This document shows, piece after piece, positions 30,101-45,100 of a stretch of DNA of 64,000 bases. A model generated the notes under the pieces. It searched no databases. It had not been told where the DNA came from and was given only the letters and a program-made list of their open reading frames with translations. A program made the position numbers and the translations under genes. How positions within the stretch are numbered: the first letter of the stretch is position 1; each line of letters opens with the position of its first letter. Origin of the DNA: Parus major (taxonomy: Eukaryota; Chordata; Aves; Passeriformes; Paridae). The stretch spans positions 2,943,562 to 3,007,561 of the forward strand of contig NC_031783.1 of assembly GCF_001522545.3 (NCBI RefSeq), in the 5' to 3' direction.

Positions 30101-33100
30101 AACAACACAATATAAAAAATGTATCTGGGTTTTGCATAGCTGTCACAGGCTGTGAGCATGCAACCCTCCCAGGTATTCTGGGTGTGATTAGGCAGAAGAT
30201 TAAATGCTCCAGAGATCACCTTCGGATCACAGTACACATCAGAAATTAATCTGCAACCAATTACAGCCAAGTTAGCAGCACAAAGGGACTGGATTCAGAA
30301 TGTGGCACTGGGGAGCTGCTGAAGCTACCTGAGATACCATGATATAAAGCACAGGAACAGAGAACCTTGAAATTTGTTATTCCTGGCATTCACTGTCTCT
30401 GGGAAGCATTCCCTCCCTCCCAGCTCTGGTCTCCTCAGGACTTCTGCAACACGGATTTGTACTGCTCTGGAAGGAAATCCCAATCTGTTTATCCCTCCCT
30501 CCAGCACAACAACCTGCTTGGTAGCCAGGCTCTTGGGAACATACATCTCCTTTGACTGAGTTCACTGCTGAACTCCACAGAACACCCAGCAGAGATGCTC
30601 AAGTCTCAAGGGCTTTTGCTCTTGAGTAACATCCTCAACACCTGCACAGTCCTTGCCCTGCTCAAGCAGCTCGCAGGGGCCAAGGTGACCTACGTGGTGT
30701 ATTCCATCATGGCACACTTTCGCTCCAGGTTGTGTTTGTTCACTGCTGACTCCTGCTCCTTTTCCACATCCAGGGCACTCTCCTCCCCTGCAAGGTTGCT
30801 CCTCTTTGTCCGAGGACAGCGGACAACTCCTGGACAGACAAAGGGGTTTCACTCTCAGCACGGCAACTCAGAATTTTACTTATTTTCAATCCACCCTGCT
30901 TTGGCAAACTACTGCTCCCACACAGTACTGCCATTTTTACCCCTTCCCAATACAACATGCCTGCCTCTCACAGAGAAGAGCTACTGTCAACTTTGACACT
31001 TCCAACAGGGCAGCAATCCTTTGCCATGAACACAAGTGGATAACAACTTCATAGAATTATACAGACAGAATTATACATACACAGCTCCCAACTTTTTTTT
31101 TTTTTGTTTGCACAGGACAGCATTCCAAAACAGCAGAAGTGAAAAAATAGAGCCTGGCTCAAGTTTTAGGAGGGGAGGAGGAACTGTGGTGTGCCCAGAA
31201 AGGGCAGTGAGGGTGCTCAGGAAGTCCAATTGTGCCATACCCAGGGGTGTGTTCAGGCAGACACACTGCAGATCAAACCAGAAGTTCTCCACGTCCTGCA
31301 GGGTGTTGAGGACGTACCAGCGCCGCTCAAAGGGGCGGCTGCTCTGTGCCAGGTTGTAGTGCAGGTCACAGATGGTGGTGTCCACAATCACAGCATTTCT
31401 CTTCATGTACACAAACACCTGCCAGACACAGCACAGCTCGGGCTGTAAACATCACTGAAACTGCCTAATTAACAGAACACACAGTCAGGTCAGGACTGGA
31501 CAGTTTCTGTCTTTGCTGTTTTTAGCCACTGCTCTGACAGCGGCCACACCCATTCCCACACTACTGCACTGTATTCCCAAAGTCCCTTGACAGCAATCCA
31601 GAAATTTCCTTTCTAGATTTAGAACAGCTTCTTTTCACCCTTGTACACAGGATAGTCCAAGTTTCCAGAGAGTGGCTATTTCCTGCAAGCCCTCACTCGG
31701 GATTTGCATGGATGTGTTTGGGAGCCTAATTAACTATCTTATCCTCATCAAGTCTGGTCTGCTTTCTCCTTTGCAGGTGCTCTCTAGCTAAAAAGATGCA
31801 TATAAATCTCATTATTTTACTCTGATCAGTGTCTTTATTCCATCCAAGCTTAACACCTTGATGGAAAAGAATGTGTCATACTCATTTTTCATTAAGCCTT
31901 GCTAGTCTGGGACCTCCTGGGTCATTATTGTATGCAGTGTTCAGTATTATACTTTTGAGTAGTTCTCTTCCAGAGAAAGAGGTGAAAAGTTATCTGCACA
32001 ACTTACAGTGAGACTTGGATCTGGAGGTTTGCACATACATCTGAAACATCAGTAGTTCATTTAAGGTAATTATGAACCCCAGATTTTGAAAAATTTATGA
32101 AGAGTTACTGTATTTTAATTTTTTTTAATTACCTGGTCTTTGTCTTGAAACTTCTCTGTTGGGCCAAACTGCAGCAGCCCCATGTAACATAATCTCTGAA
32201 GGTTTTCTATCACTGAGAAGATGTACCTCCTGTAGCAATGGCAGGAGTGTTACAATTAACATCATGAAAAAAGAAAAATGATACCAGAAAATCCAGCATT
32301 TTCATACAGCAACCTGAGCTTTCAGCAAACCACAGAGTTATAGAATTTCTGAAGTGGTATTTTAGCTTGAATTATCAGCCTATGAAAAACATGTAACACC
32401 CCAAGGGTCCAAATTCCCTTTCCTAAAATCACAAACCAAATATTTTAGCCAAATACTAATCAAAATTTTGGAAGCAAAAAAGAAAATTAGCCAGAAATAA
32501 CACATGTAAAAATGAATTAAATATGGGCAACAGCAGATCTGCAGACAATTTCATGTTATGTAAAGAGGACAGGAGTAAGAAAGCATGACTGCTAAATACA
32601 GGCCTTTGCATGTGTATGTATGAAGAACTGGGCAATAATTTTTGGAGTTCAGGTTGTTTAAAATTACCACTCCAAGAAACTGCTTTCAGTTGCTCAAAGC
32701 TTTGGCAGAGCAAAAAGTGCAGCATTTTCCATCCTGCATACGTACATCTATGGCAAAATTCTGGCAGTTGCAGGAACCTCCTGCAAGATTTAGTTTCTGA
32801 GACAGTTTGTAAAAAGTAGCTTTGGCCACATTTAACTTCACTAAGATCAAACTAAATGCAGTTAAATGGGAGTTGGATTTTGGCAGGAGTTTTCTCTGGG
32901 GGTCAGAAAGATCAAGCCTAGAAATCTGGCTCAGTTAGAAGTTTTAGTGAACAGAGGCTGAAGAGACAGCTTGGTTATGTGTCATATTGTTTTGCATCAA
33001 CCCATCAGATGGAGCCTGCAGATTTCAGAAAATGCCAATTTTCAATTTTTCTAATTTCTAACATTTAGCAGTAGGTTTGGAATTGCAAATCTCGGCTCCC

Positions 33101-36100
33101 CATGAGCCTTGGCTGCTGATGCTGCCCAGCCTCGTTCCCTCACCAAAGACACATTTTCAGGTTTGGAAAATGTCATATAAACCTCCAACCATTCATAAAT
33201 TGTCAGCAGTGACTTTCTGGGGAAAACTAACAAGGTGCTCTTGATTCCACACATTCAAATCACTTTCCTTTCTTCAGTTCAATCTCAAGTTTTACATGTC
33301 CTGGAAGAGAAATGGCAACCCATGGCAGACATGCCACGGAGAGTATGAGGAGAAACTGAATGTGTGAGAGGCAGGAGCTGGGAAATGTGGCAGCTCTGGA
33401 AAGATTTATGAAGGACAGCAACACTTACACCCTATTAAATTCTGAATTTAGCAGCAGTCAGGAGTGTGTTTTATCCAGAAGCAACATCCAGCTGATGAGT
33501 TATGAAGGACAGAACCTCCCAGCTCTCAAGCACTGCGTGACAGCATACATGAATATTGTTTATTAGTTTCTTATTACCTTCTATTTGGGAGAGAAAAATA
33601 CAGTTTGGCACACTATCCTTTAAGGATTGATGATCCTTGTCTTAAGTGCCACAGTTCTTTTTGACACAAACAGGAAATAACTGAGAAAACAATCAGGCAC
33701 TGCTGGTTCCTCTCTAGAGTCACTTATTTTGACTCAGCTGCTTACCTTTTGTAGAGGAGCTGCTGTCGGACTGGCCTTGGAAGAAATCTGATCAGAGTGT
33801 GCTTTTTTAGTGGATCATTTAAAAAATCTTCCAGACCTTCCACCTAGAATTATTTTAGAAGTTAATCAAAATGCAAAATGTAACTATCCCCTCAAGTATA
33901 AAGCTTTGCTACCAGAATTGCCTACTAAAATATTTTCTAAGCAAAACTTACTGCTTTTGTAAAATGCTTAAACATTATTCCTGTTAATCAATGAGGCAGA
34001 GGACTCAGTGAGATTATAAAAAGCTCTTGGCAAAATAGTAGCTTAAGAATTTGCAGTATTACAAGGCTATACATTTTTTTTTCCAGTGAGCCTGTGAAAG
34101 CAACTACTTTTTCTGTAAAAGACTAAAGTGTCTCCTCTCCTCTCCAGGGTCTAGTTTTGCTAAAACAGATTAAGGGGATATTTGTTCCAGCCTAAAGGTA
34201 GAGCTGACATCATCAGATTTTGAAGGAAAACAAAAGAGCAATACCTTGTAGCTGACTTGTACAATTTGAACAAAGACTGAGAGAGGCAGGCAGAGGAGAA
34301 TGTCACTGACAAGAGCCCATCCAAACCCAAACTCCCTGTGCATGGGCAGGGGGGGGATGTAGCGCATCCAAGACGAGTCATCCACGTACACTGTGAACAA
34401 GAACAGTGCCTCAGACACACCAAACCCAACACTTACACCACGAGTTTCACTGTCAGTGCTCAAGCACAACACAACTGGCAGCTCACAGCCTGAAAATCTA
34501 AAATTACCTGAAAATTCTTTAAACCCTTGATTTTCAAACCTTTCTGAAGTAGACTTTTATCTGTTTATCAGTGTTGAACGGTGGTAAGGTCAAGTGTAGT
34601 AAAGTCAGGATGTGCCACTTCTTACCTGTTTGATTAGACAGATCTACTTCAGTCTCCTGTGTCTCAGGATTCACCACAGCTGACACAATTTCTAAGGTCC
34701 CATCTGGTTGTGCTTCAATTATAGTTGCATTCTCATCCAGCCCTTGTGTTTTCTCACCATCACTACCTCCTTTTTGCCGTGTTTCATTTAAAGGGTGTCC
34801 ATAAATTAAGTACCAGAGGAACATGTGGACCATTCTTAAACGGGGCATTTTGGGAAGAAAGCCAAGGGAACGTCCAAGTCCTGGAACTGGGAGGGAAGAA
34901 TAAAGACCAAATAGAAATAAAAAGAGGATTAGAGCAGAAGAAATATCTCTCCATGCAAAACTAATGTGAAGAAAACTGGAAGGAAGGAAGAGCAGCTGAG
35001 AGTAAATATAAGTTACAAATAGTAAAGAAATAGGAAATACAAATGCTCCAGTTCACAATTGTAAAAAAACATAAGTAGCTAAGAAAACATTGGATAGTGA
35101 GACTGGTTTAATATAAATCAAATTTTATTTCTATAGGAGAAGAAAAAACTCCTTTGTATCTTAGGAGATATCTAAAAAATATTATTAATAATAACTGGGA
35201 AGGTGAAGGATGACAGAAACCCCAAAGTTGGCTGTACCTGTAACAGGGTGATAGTTCTTTAACTGTGTTATGCCCATTTTTTCATCAGTTTTTCCTGCCC
35301 GACTATTATCAGCTTTACATGAGCTCTCTTGCATTTTTCCTGAATCAGAAATTGCCTCTTGCCCCTGGTTTTCTTCTTCACCATGGTCCTGGGATGTTGG
35401 TGTCTGGGGGACTTTAATCCTGTAGTAAAACCACACAGCACTTAGGTACAAAATAAGCAGAGTTCAATTCCTGTTCTTCCCTGACTTCAAGAGACAGCAG
35501 CACATTGCCTCAGCTTTGTGCTTCCATTTCTCTTTTGCTAAAGAAGAGGTTGTTTGGGGGTTTTTGTTTACCTTGTGTTTACTTCCTCTGCATATTTTTG
35601 CACACCCTAGATAAGCCAAGTTCCCCCAAGCCATCCCAGGCATCCCTGACTTGCCTGTTTGCAGTGCTGGAGTTGGAGATACGGAACCGCACCTGCTCGA
35701 TGGCGCTTTTCACCAGGGGATCATTGGGGCTCACTGAGGGGTGCACAACAAACTCCACCTGCTCACAGCAGCACAACACAAACAAAAGGTTTATGGAGAT
35801 ACTGGCTCTTAATCAGCTGCATAAATTATCTGAGATTAACAGTTATTAGCAGTAGCCACAATGGATGAATCCTATGATGGTTTTAGTAATTCACAGAACA
35901 TCAACACTTTTGGATGAAAATCTCTGTTGCTACATTGCATTAAACAAGAGGTCAAAATACATGGTCTTTGTACCAATAAACTGCTAATAACATTTCTACA
36001 AACCTTGGGTTTTGTGTTTTCAAAAGCTGAAATATTTAAGAAACAAATACTTTGACTTGTAAATATTAGGCTGAGAGGGATAAATGAAAAGTCAGAGCTC

Positions 36101-39100
36101 ATTAGGTGTAAGGCCAAGCTAACACATATTGCTGCTGAAAGCACACACACAATTCAGATTGGTAAGATTTCGTATGTGCTCTACACTAAATATGCAGCAG
36201 GTAATTTTGAGTGGATTCAACCTCCTGCTTATGAGCATTTCACACTAGAGTAAGTGACAAGTCTCTACAACCACAGATCTGATTTCCATAAACCTCACTA
36301 ACAGTGGATTTTTGTTTTAAAATAAATATCATATTCTATAAACTTCAACTCAGAAGATCACTTAGGATTTTTCATATACTCTTAGGTTTTAAAAGGGGTT
36401 TAAATAGATTTTTGGTGCAGCCTGGCAGTGCAGGGAGAGAACCAAGAAACACAGAACTGATCAGCAGCAGAACCTCCAGGAAGGGAGACTCAGATACTTT
36501 GATCTCTGGCCTATTCCTTGTTCTCAGTTATCTGCAGCCCAATAAAGGAAAGCAGTGATCTGGTTCTCCCAGTAGCTTAGTTTGACACAGAGCTTCTGGG
36601 TAGCTCCATTGTGGGTCCTGCTATAAGAAGTGAAGTCACCCATGCATTCCAGCAAGAAGACACTGTGAGAAATGAGATGAGGGCTGTGTCTGTGCTGCCA
36701 CCTTTTTGCTGATGCCATCCTGGATGACCGTGGTGCGGTAGAGCTTGAGGAGCCCGTCCCGCGCCAGCCTCTGCACCAGCCGCACGATGGACTTCTTGCA
36801 GCACTTGGTGGAGACACCTTCTTGCTTCTCTTGATCCATGACCATCTTCTGAAGTCTAAAAGATGCCAAAGATACCCAGCATTTTAAGGCCAGCAATGCT
36901 CCAAACTGCCTAAGTGGTTTGTTAGAGGATGTGGGATGAACAGCCATTTCTTTCCCTACTTCTAACAGTCCCTGCCCCCTATTGCTTTTTGCTGGAGACA
37001 ACTGGGAACTTTTCTTTACATTTCAGCTCTGGTTTCTCTGTACTCATGCTTTTCCTTGTTAGGGGAGAGCTGCTGTTCTGATGACAGCGAATTCTCAATG
37101 CCTGTTTCCCCTGTGTATGGCTACAGTGCAATTATGAATGCAGCCTCCCTAAGGTCAGGACACCCTACAGCTTTTTTAGGTGGTGATTTAACAAATGCAG
37201 TCAGTTCCTGCAGTCTGTGAGCTCAGTTCAGCTTGGGGCAGAAAGGATTTATTCAGGGAGCACAGAAACAACTCCTGCATTCATAACTTAGGTATAGACA
37301 CACATATCCCATCATGTGAAAACAGCTGCCTTCTCCCTTCTTCCCTGCCAACTGTGGCAAGAGTGTGCTCACACCTTACTTTCCCCATGCCTGCTCCCAT
37401 GCACTTTCCCAAAAATGTCCCAGGCCCTAATTCCAGGCTCTTTCAGTCATGGAGAATCAATTCTGAAAAAGACCTGGAAGATAATAAGGGAATCAATAAG
37501 GGAATTGAATGTACACATGGACTTCAACTGTCCTGAAAGATTACCACATCCTGGAAATTAACAAATGGAAGGCAAACACCAGCAAATTTCCTTGGCAGAG
37601 ACTGGGGGGGACAGAACTTCTGCTGATTCTGTGAGGAACATGTTGGCAGCACTGAAGGGGCAGCAGAGACCTGAAATATCTTCCAAGCCTGTGCTTGGAT
37701 GTGACTCAATCAATCACTGATGAGGCTCTAATTTTATAACTCTGCAAGTGAACACCAGAAGGTGACAGAAGGTTTCAAAATTCTCAGACCAAGGAGAGTA
37801 AGGCCATGATTTCTGACTAAATTCCTATAGCAAGCAGCCCTGGGTATACTGACATGCTAGGATCTTCTGTGCTGACACAGAAGATGGATGGTGCAATCCT
37901 ATTTGTGACAACACAGTACTGCAAATTTAGGATTTAGCAGAGCACCGGAATTCCCATTTCTTTTTGGAGGTGAAATCTTAAAGGGCTGAAAGACATTATA
38001 ACATTTAGGGAAGTATCTCCAGCTCAGATAAGGTGTCAAGAGAAGACAAATAACCACACCACACAAAACTGCACTGAAAAGCAAACTTTGGGGGCCCTGT
38101 TAGGCTGCCAGTGACCAGTGATGGGTGACATGAAAACCTGAGTCTCTCCAGCCCATACAAAATAACACATGAACAAGTTTTGAAACCATGCAGAGATAAA
38201 ACTGATGCAGATGCAAGAATCCTGCAGCAGGGAAGTGCTGTACCTTACAACGTGGCCCCAACTGTGGCCTACTATAAATGGTATTATAATAAGTTCTTTG
38301 ATCTGTACTTAGGAGACATATAATGAATGAAAGCACTCTTGTGTAATTATCCGCATGCAACTATTGTTGTTTCCAAACAGCTGAGTAAGATTCAACCTCC
38401 CACAGCCTCCCTTTGCCACCCTCTCCTTCCTTACAGCAATGGTGCCAGCAGGGACAAGCAAAGGCAGAAAGGAACAAGCCCCCAGTGCTCCCAGCACCCC
38501 AGAAGCAGAGCCTCCCCCGTGCTGCTGTGCCCTGGCTCACGTGAAGAGGCTCTCGATGAGGCGCAGGTTCCGCACGGCCTCCACGATGAGGTTGCGGCGC
38601 TTCAGCAGCCTGCAGGTCTCGTGGGACCTCTCCACTGCTGCGGCCTTGGAACGCTTCTGGGGACAGCACAGCACATCAGAACAGGACATCCACCAGCCAG
38701 GGGCTGCAGCCTAACATGGGCTCCTCACACTCACCAACAGCTGAGCGGTTCCCAGCTTGGATGGATTTATTTGTAACAAACTACTCAGATGAAGATTCTC
38801 TCTTATTTCCCCTTCCCAGGAAGGCAGACAGTGGATGATAACCAGCACTTGTGTGCTACATTAAGCTATGACATACATTCAGTCAACACAGAATTTGGAG
38901 AGCACCAGGAAACTAACCCAGAACTGTATTTTGGACATCTACCCTCCTATCTCCTAAAAAAATTTTCACTTACACCTACAATAAAGCGCAGCCAAAATAT
39001 GAATGTACTTTGAAATTTATTTAATAAATCCCAAACAATTTGATAAATACAAAAACTCTTGCTAAAAGAGCACAAAACTTAGCTCAGACAGCTGTACCAA

Positions 39101-42100
39101 CAAGAAGATATCAAGACATGTGGTCTTACCTTAGGATCTTCAAGTCTGACTTCCTCCACCACAGCCACATCTCCATCTTCATCCGTGGGATGAGCACAGG
39201 TTGAAACACTGGACTCCTGCTTTAGGGTTCCCAAAGTAGAACTATCCCCTGAAACGTTGTCTGGGAGCTCCTCAGGATCTTCAAGAATTTGAGGGGAAGG
39301 CTGCTTCTTCTCCTGAGACTTCACAGCTGTTGGCTTTGAGGCTGGTTTGAGAGCAAAAAGCCTTTTATTTGTTCTGTTCTCCCTGTTCAGTGTTCTCTCT
39401 AAGAGGCATTCTCCCATCTACCCAGGTAGCTGCACTTAAAAGCATTCTGCTACACTCTTCCCATGTTCTGCCCTGCTGGAAGCAGTGGTTTGCCCATGAA
39501 AGACTGCATTCAGCCTCCAAAAGTAAAGTTAAAAAAAGTATGAATTTTCTGTCATCAAGTAATTCTCTCCATGCACAAACCTTTTCACAGCTTGGAAAGC
39601 CATGAAGGGGTTATCCAAAAATTGCTGAAGAAAGGAGAGTTTCTGTCTCAAAGATTCTCAAGTTCTGCCAGAAACATGACTTTTCTGACTTAAAGCAGAA
39701 TGAGAATTTAATTTTACTCCAAAGATAATCTACATAGAAAAATAGAGGTCTTCTCTTTTCCCTTGGAGTTCATCAGAGAAGATGTAGGAACATTTAAACA
39801 GGTAAAAAAAAAAAAAAATTAAGTAAAAACCTCCCCACCATACATTTTTAAAAATGTCCCCCAAAGGCTGGTATATTTTCTGAATAACTAAAGAAAAAGC
39901 TGAGGTAACTAAGTTCAGGGGACAAGACATTTTTACAACAAAATACTCAGGTGAGTAAGGCTGTGGGTCAAGTCATGCCAACCCTGAATATCCAAGGAGC
40001 ACAATGTGTGAGCTCAAGGAAAAGGGGTGACATGGCATGGGGTCAGGAGAGGCAGCACAAACACTACTGGGACACAGGCACCAGGCCACACTTGAGCCCT
40101 GAGAATCTCCAGAGGCTACCACACTTGATGTTCCAAACCATAACACCTTGGGGGGAAAGCAGGGAAATAACCAAACAGGCTTAAAAATAAATTTGTGACC
40201 AAAAACCATAATGGAAATGAATAACAAGTTATTTGTTCTTTAATAAAATGATCCATAAGAAAAATGTTGTTGTTTAGATTTCCAAATCACAAGTTACCTT
40301 TGGCTGGTGTTGTCTGATGGACATGATCTTGGACACGTGATTTCAACGGAGAACCAGAGTTGGCCTTTTGACCTTTTCCTTTCTTCTTCCTGTCCTTCCT
40401 TTCCTCCTCATTGTCAGACTCGGAGGCCACAGTCTCCTCTTCTCCAGGAGACCCATCTTCCACAGGTGGGGAATCTTCTGGCACCAGAGCCAAAGTAACT
40501 GTAGCCAACTGCTCACTCCTGGCCTTCTCCCTCTCAAACTGACGGTTTAAATCACTCTCCTCGGCAAAAATGTAGGAAATGTACTTTGTCGTCCTTTGTC
40601 GACCTTCATCCTCCATAAAACCCTAGGGAAACAGTTGGAATGTTATTGTACCACTCTACTTCTCCCATCTTGCAGTGTTCTCCAGCATCAACAGTGGGAA
40701 AATGTTCTCAGTGTTACTCCCCACCATCAAAAGATAAGGCGTTATTCTTTTTTTCTAAGTAATAAAAATGTCTCTAACCTTTACGCAGAGAAGACAAAAG
40801 GAATTCTGTGCTTGAAAAATAAACAAATCTGGATTACCAGTGTACTAGAATGAAACTCCTAAGGTATGTGGGATGGAGAAAAGTATGAGGAAGAACAAAC
40901 AGTGTGTATTCAGAGTGGAAATAATTTTTCCCAGAACAATAATGTTTGTGAAATAAGGGCATAGGAGCTCCCTGAGTGACTCAGACTTCAGTGCAAGTGC
41001 TGCTGCCCTGTCTGCTACAACAGGAGCTTTCAAGGATCTACAAACTCACACTTCACCAATCAATAAAGGAAGAATTCATTCTCACAGCTAACTGGGGAAA
41101 AATATATATAGCTATTCCAATGGTTTATTTTTTAACTCTACAGAACTTTTTACTGAATGACAATAAATTTTTCTAAATTTATTTATTTCAATTTTTCTAA
41201 AAAGATTCCCCATTGAGGGAAGATGGCAATTATCCTGCCTTTGTGGAAAGGGACTGTTGGGTGCATGCAAGACATGACAGCTGAATTTGTCTTGTGAAAT
41301 GAAAAAAATATTGAAATATCTCGAAATAGGAAGTTTAATCATCATAACTCCTTGAGAAGTAACTGTTTTGCTCCAGAATTTCCTGATACTTTCAAAAGGC
41401 AAGTAGATTAATGATTTTACATGGACAGAGAGGGTCTTTGAGAAGATCCTTCAGTGCTCTGATTAGAGCAGATTACAATCCTAATACTGAACCCTTGCCT
41501 TACACACCTTTTATCAACTGAATTAATTACCATTTCAATCTTACCAAGACTCTCCCACTGGCATTCTCAAATCTCTGCTGTTTGTAATATTTGAAGGTAA
41601 CAATGTTACTGCCAGAGTAATCAAATTTTCCTTCAGTCTCACCTTGACAAGTTTGTACCTCTCCAGAAGACGACAGAGCATTCTTGCTTCCAGCTTCCCC
41701 ACATTCATAGCCAGGCGAAGTTCTGCCTGAGAAATACCTTTGGTTCCTCTACTTTCAACTGTTGCAGAAAGAAAAGCAACCAAAAAAAAACAATCTCAGA
41801 AAAATAATCAGACTGAATAATATATATATATATTTCTATATACATTAATATTTCCCTGAACAACAGTATATGTCAGAATAGTAAATTTAAGATTCCCCAC
41901 TAACTAAAGACATTTTCATAGACACATAAAATAGTCAGCCAAATACTGTCATAAACCATAATTTTACATGAAGCAGTGCCCAGTAGAATGCTGCATGGAG
42001 GTGACAAGCTTCAAATTAGAAGCACGGATGATTTTTTTCCCTGGCAGCTTTCCACAGTTAGATATTCATTTCTCCATTTGGAAAGGAAAAGTGATAGGAA

Positions 42101-45100
42101 AATAAGGAACACTGTTTGCTTCATCTTTTCTCATCCCATCACAACATCCTCTTTCTGCTGGGTGGTACTGAATAGTTGCTAAGCTTCCAAGAAGGGCTAA
42201 GGGTGGCAGCACCTCCAGTCTAATCTGGACATAAAGCTCATTTTGTGATGAAAAATTGACACTTTCTGATACAAAAGCACCCAGAATGTCAGAACACCTG
42301 CAATATATACATTTCTTTTATACTACAAGGAGTAAGGACGTAATGGGAAAAATCTTCAAATGTCTTACATCACCTACTTAGCTGATAAGCCTGGGTGAGC
42401 ATATCCCTCTCACAAACAATATCCACAGGTGGAACAACTTTTGTGATGATCTCTTCATCATCATCATGATAATCTTCCATTTTCTTCCGAAATTCCTTCA
42501 GCAGTTTAAGGCAACGGACCATGACATCGGTCCCTGTGAAAAATGAGTGTCAGTAACAGCTCCTATCAAAGTGCAGAGGGTGTGCACAGCTTTAAACAAA
42601 TCTATTTCTCTCAGAAACATGAAGAAGTAGCAGTGCAACAGGGAACAAATGACTAAAGAGAGCTGGGTGTTTCTAGGAAAGGTTTGTTACAGCTTTTCCC
42701 TTTGTATGAATGTGGCAATCAGGTGAATTTTTGAGATGCTCCAAACCTTCACATCTGTGCCACTGCTAGGACTGTCCAGTAGGAGAAACTCCCACAGCAT
42801 AAATAAATCATTGGAGGGATTAAGCTGATCCTCAGAATTACACCTGGAGAACACATATTTGACTGGGAGATCCCTCACAGTGTATAAGCCCATTCCTTTT
42901 TACAAGGACAGAACATGCCCACCACCCACAAGATTCTTGTAGATGATTTAATTTCATATCTTAGCATGTTCCTGTCCATCAGCTGTGCTGTGGTAACTTC
43001 TCCACTCACTGGGACCTCCCAGCAAAGGGTAAAGTAGGGACAGATGGCTGCAGGAGAGCTGAGATCCTGCTCTCCTCAGTGTCCTGCTGGACCACCTCAC
43101 ACCAGTGGTAACTCAAACTGGGTTACTGGACACTGCCACCTTGGAAAGTTGCAGTGATTCAGCAGCTGCTTCTGCAGTAGCCAGTGCAACCTGCAGCAGT
43201 GGAGAGAACATCTCCAGCCATCCCTGCTCCTCTGCTACAGACTGCTGTGAAAAGGCCAGGTGAAGGCTTTAGCTGGAATCACTAAGGTTTCAGGTGATGA
43301 ATTTTATCTTGTGTTTATATATCTGAGCACTCACTGACGCCCAGCTGACACAAATTTAACCCACAGTCACTTCACCACATGACTGTGCTCCAGGCCACAT
43401 GATTCCATTATTTTCCCTCAAGATGAATCCTTTCTCTAGGATGCTGCTTAGGATTTAAGTGCTGACATTTTGGTTGGGTTGCAAGCACTATTTTTATATT
43501 CTTTGTATTTCTACAGCCCATTAATTTTCACTAGAAGCAGTATTTGAAAAAGCAAAGAAAAAAACTCCCCAAAGAAATGAAATCTCCCAAAACAAACCAA
43601 TGTCTTTGCCTTTAGCTCCTGCCTGCCCAAAAATGTTCTTCCCATAGCAGATGCTCTGGCTTCATCCTCAGTGTGTCCCACATATTTCTATCTTCTTTTC
43701 TGTATAACTCCAGAGATTAGACTATCTTGATCTCTGATGAAAACCAGCTATTATTAATTCATCCTCCTTTAATACCTAGTGTTTTAAGGCATTTTTGTGG
43801 ATTTTCAGCTTTTACATCTGTAAGATGGAATTATCATTCAAGTGAAAGATTGATCACGAGGCATTTTTCCCAATAAACTTAAGTAGTAAATGCAGCTGCT
43901 GTTCTGACAATCTCTGACAGAGCACAAAACACCACTGACTTAGGGGCTACCACCAGGTTTGTAAGTGAGCTCGTATTTTCTCAACTTCTAAGTAAATACC
44001 TTAATTGGAAGTTAAATGCTTTTACTACTGCCTATGAACTGTTTTTTAGGAATGCTGTTTAATCTTTTGGAGTGTTTGCAGCTCACTGGAACACCCCTGA
44101 AAGACCTGGGTCATTTCTCTCTCAGCCATGCTTGATGCTGTACCTATTTTGGCCACTGCTTCTCTTTGCTCAGAATATACCTTCCCTACAGACAATTTCC
44201 TTCTCCCAGACTTAAAAGATTTGAAGGAATTTGTCTTATCAAGAGCCTTAATCCAACTCCATGTAATCAGCACTCTTTTTTGTCCTCTGGAATTTTTCAT
44301 GGTTCTATTGGCTCTTTCACTTGCTCCTTTAAGATCACTCCCATTCACAAAGACTACGTAATTTGCAATGTTTAGTTCATATCAGATTTATTCTTTTTTC
44401 TCACAAACAGTTCATTATACCTCTAAAATAGACACTGTTCATCTTTCAGAACTACTTTCTTTTTAACTCTGCAAATCTGCTTCCTAAGATTTTCTGTGAT
44501 TAAGGATTTGGTTTAGATTTCCATCAGGAATTGCATTAATTCAATTGGTGGTACTATCCTTCCTCATACTTTAAATTATTATTTCTTTTAGTTTTTTCCC
44601 TGTGCAAGTTTTATCTGTATCTTTTTCTGTGAAGAAAAAAACCTTTCAGTCTTAGAGAAACTTTCTTTTGTTCCCTTTCCTCATGCAGTCCTGCTCTTCT
44701 TTGTCTTTCCACTACATGTCTGGAAGTCAGCAGCAGCTCTTGTGAACCAATTAAATTGGCATTCAAAGCTGGTTATGCATTAAACCACCCCTCAGCAGAC
44801 TGACTTTTTTGGATAGCAGTTTTGGGTATCTCACCTACCTCAACCCTGATACCAGCTCAGCTGGTGAGAGCCAATAATGCCAGGGGTGTGGGTTTGACCC
44901 CTGTACAGGCTGTTCACTTAAGAGCTGGGCTCCAATGATCCTTGCAGGTCCCCTCTAACTCAGAATGTTCTGTGAATTCCAAGTGCTGTAAGACCTTGCT
45001 TCCATAATTTGATAGGAAACTCTGCAAAGAAGCTTTGCATTCTCATGACTTTCAGGAAAAGTCATAAACAAGAATGGTCTGTTTTTTAACGCATTTTGTA

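Larger units (their letters stand above)
26262..35758 (-). other. GTF3C1: GTF3C1 exons 13-24 (residues 688-1275)
   Basis: Exon coordinates: 13, 35655-35758; 14, 35238-35419; 15, 34626-34886; 16, 34245-34390; 17, 33746-33843; 18, 32133-32229; 19, 31241-31418; 20, 30694-30829; 21, 29551-29686; 22, 27717-27798; 23, 26896-27081; 24, 26262-26419. Exon 13 uses a GC donor. Exons 14-15 include hydrophilic linkers unlike the human text. Exons 16-19 are highly conserved ([31 protein letters not shown]). Exon 23 encodes the basic nuclear-localisation-like cluster. Confidence 0.92.

Noticed and set aside
44845..44920. Functional tRNA-Ile gene
   Set aside because: The head is degenerate, the A box lacks its first T, no intact acceptor stem can be drawn, and a CR1-like tail follows directly. 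A SINE fits better.
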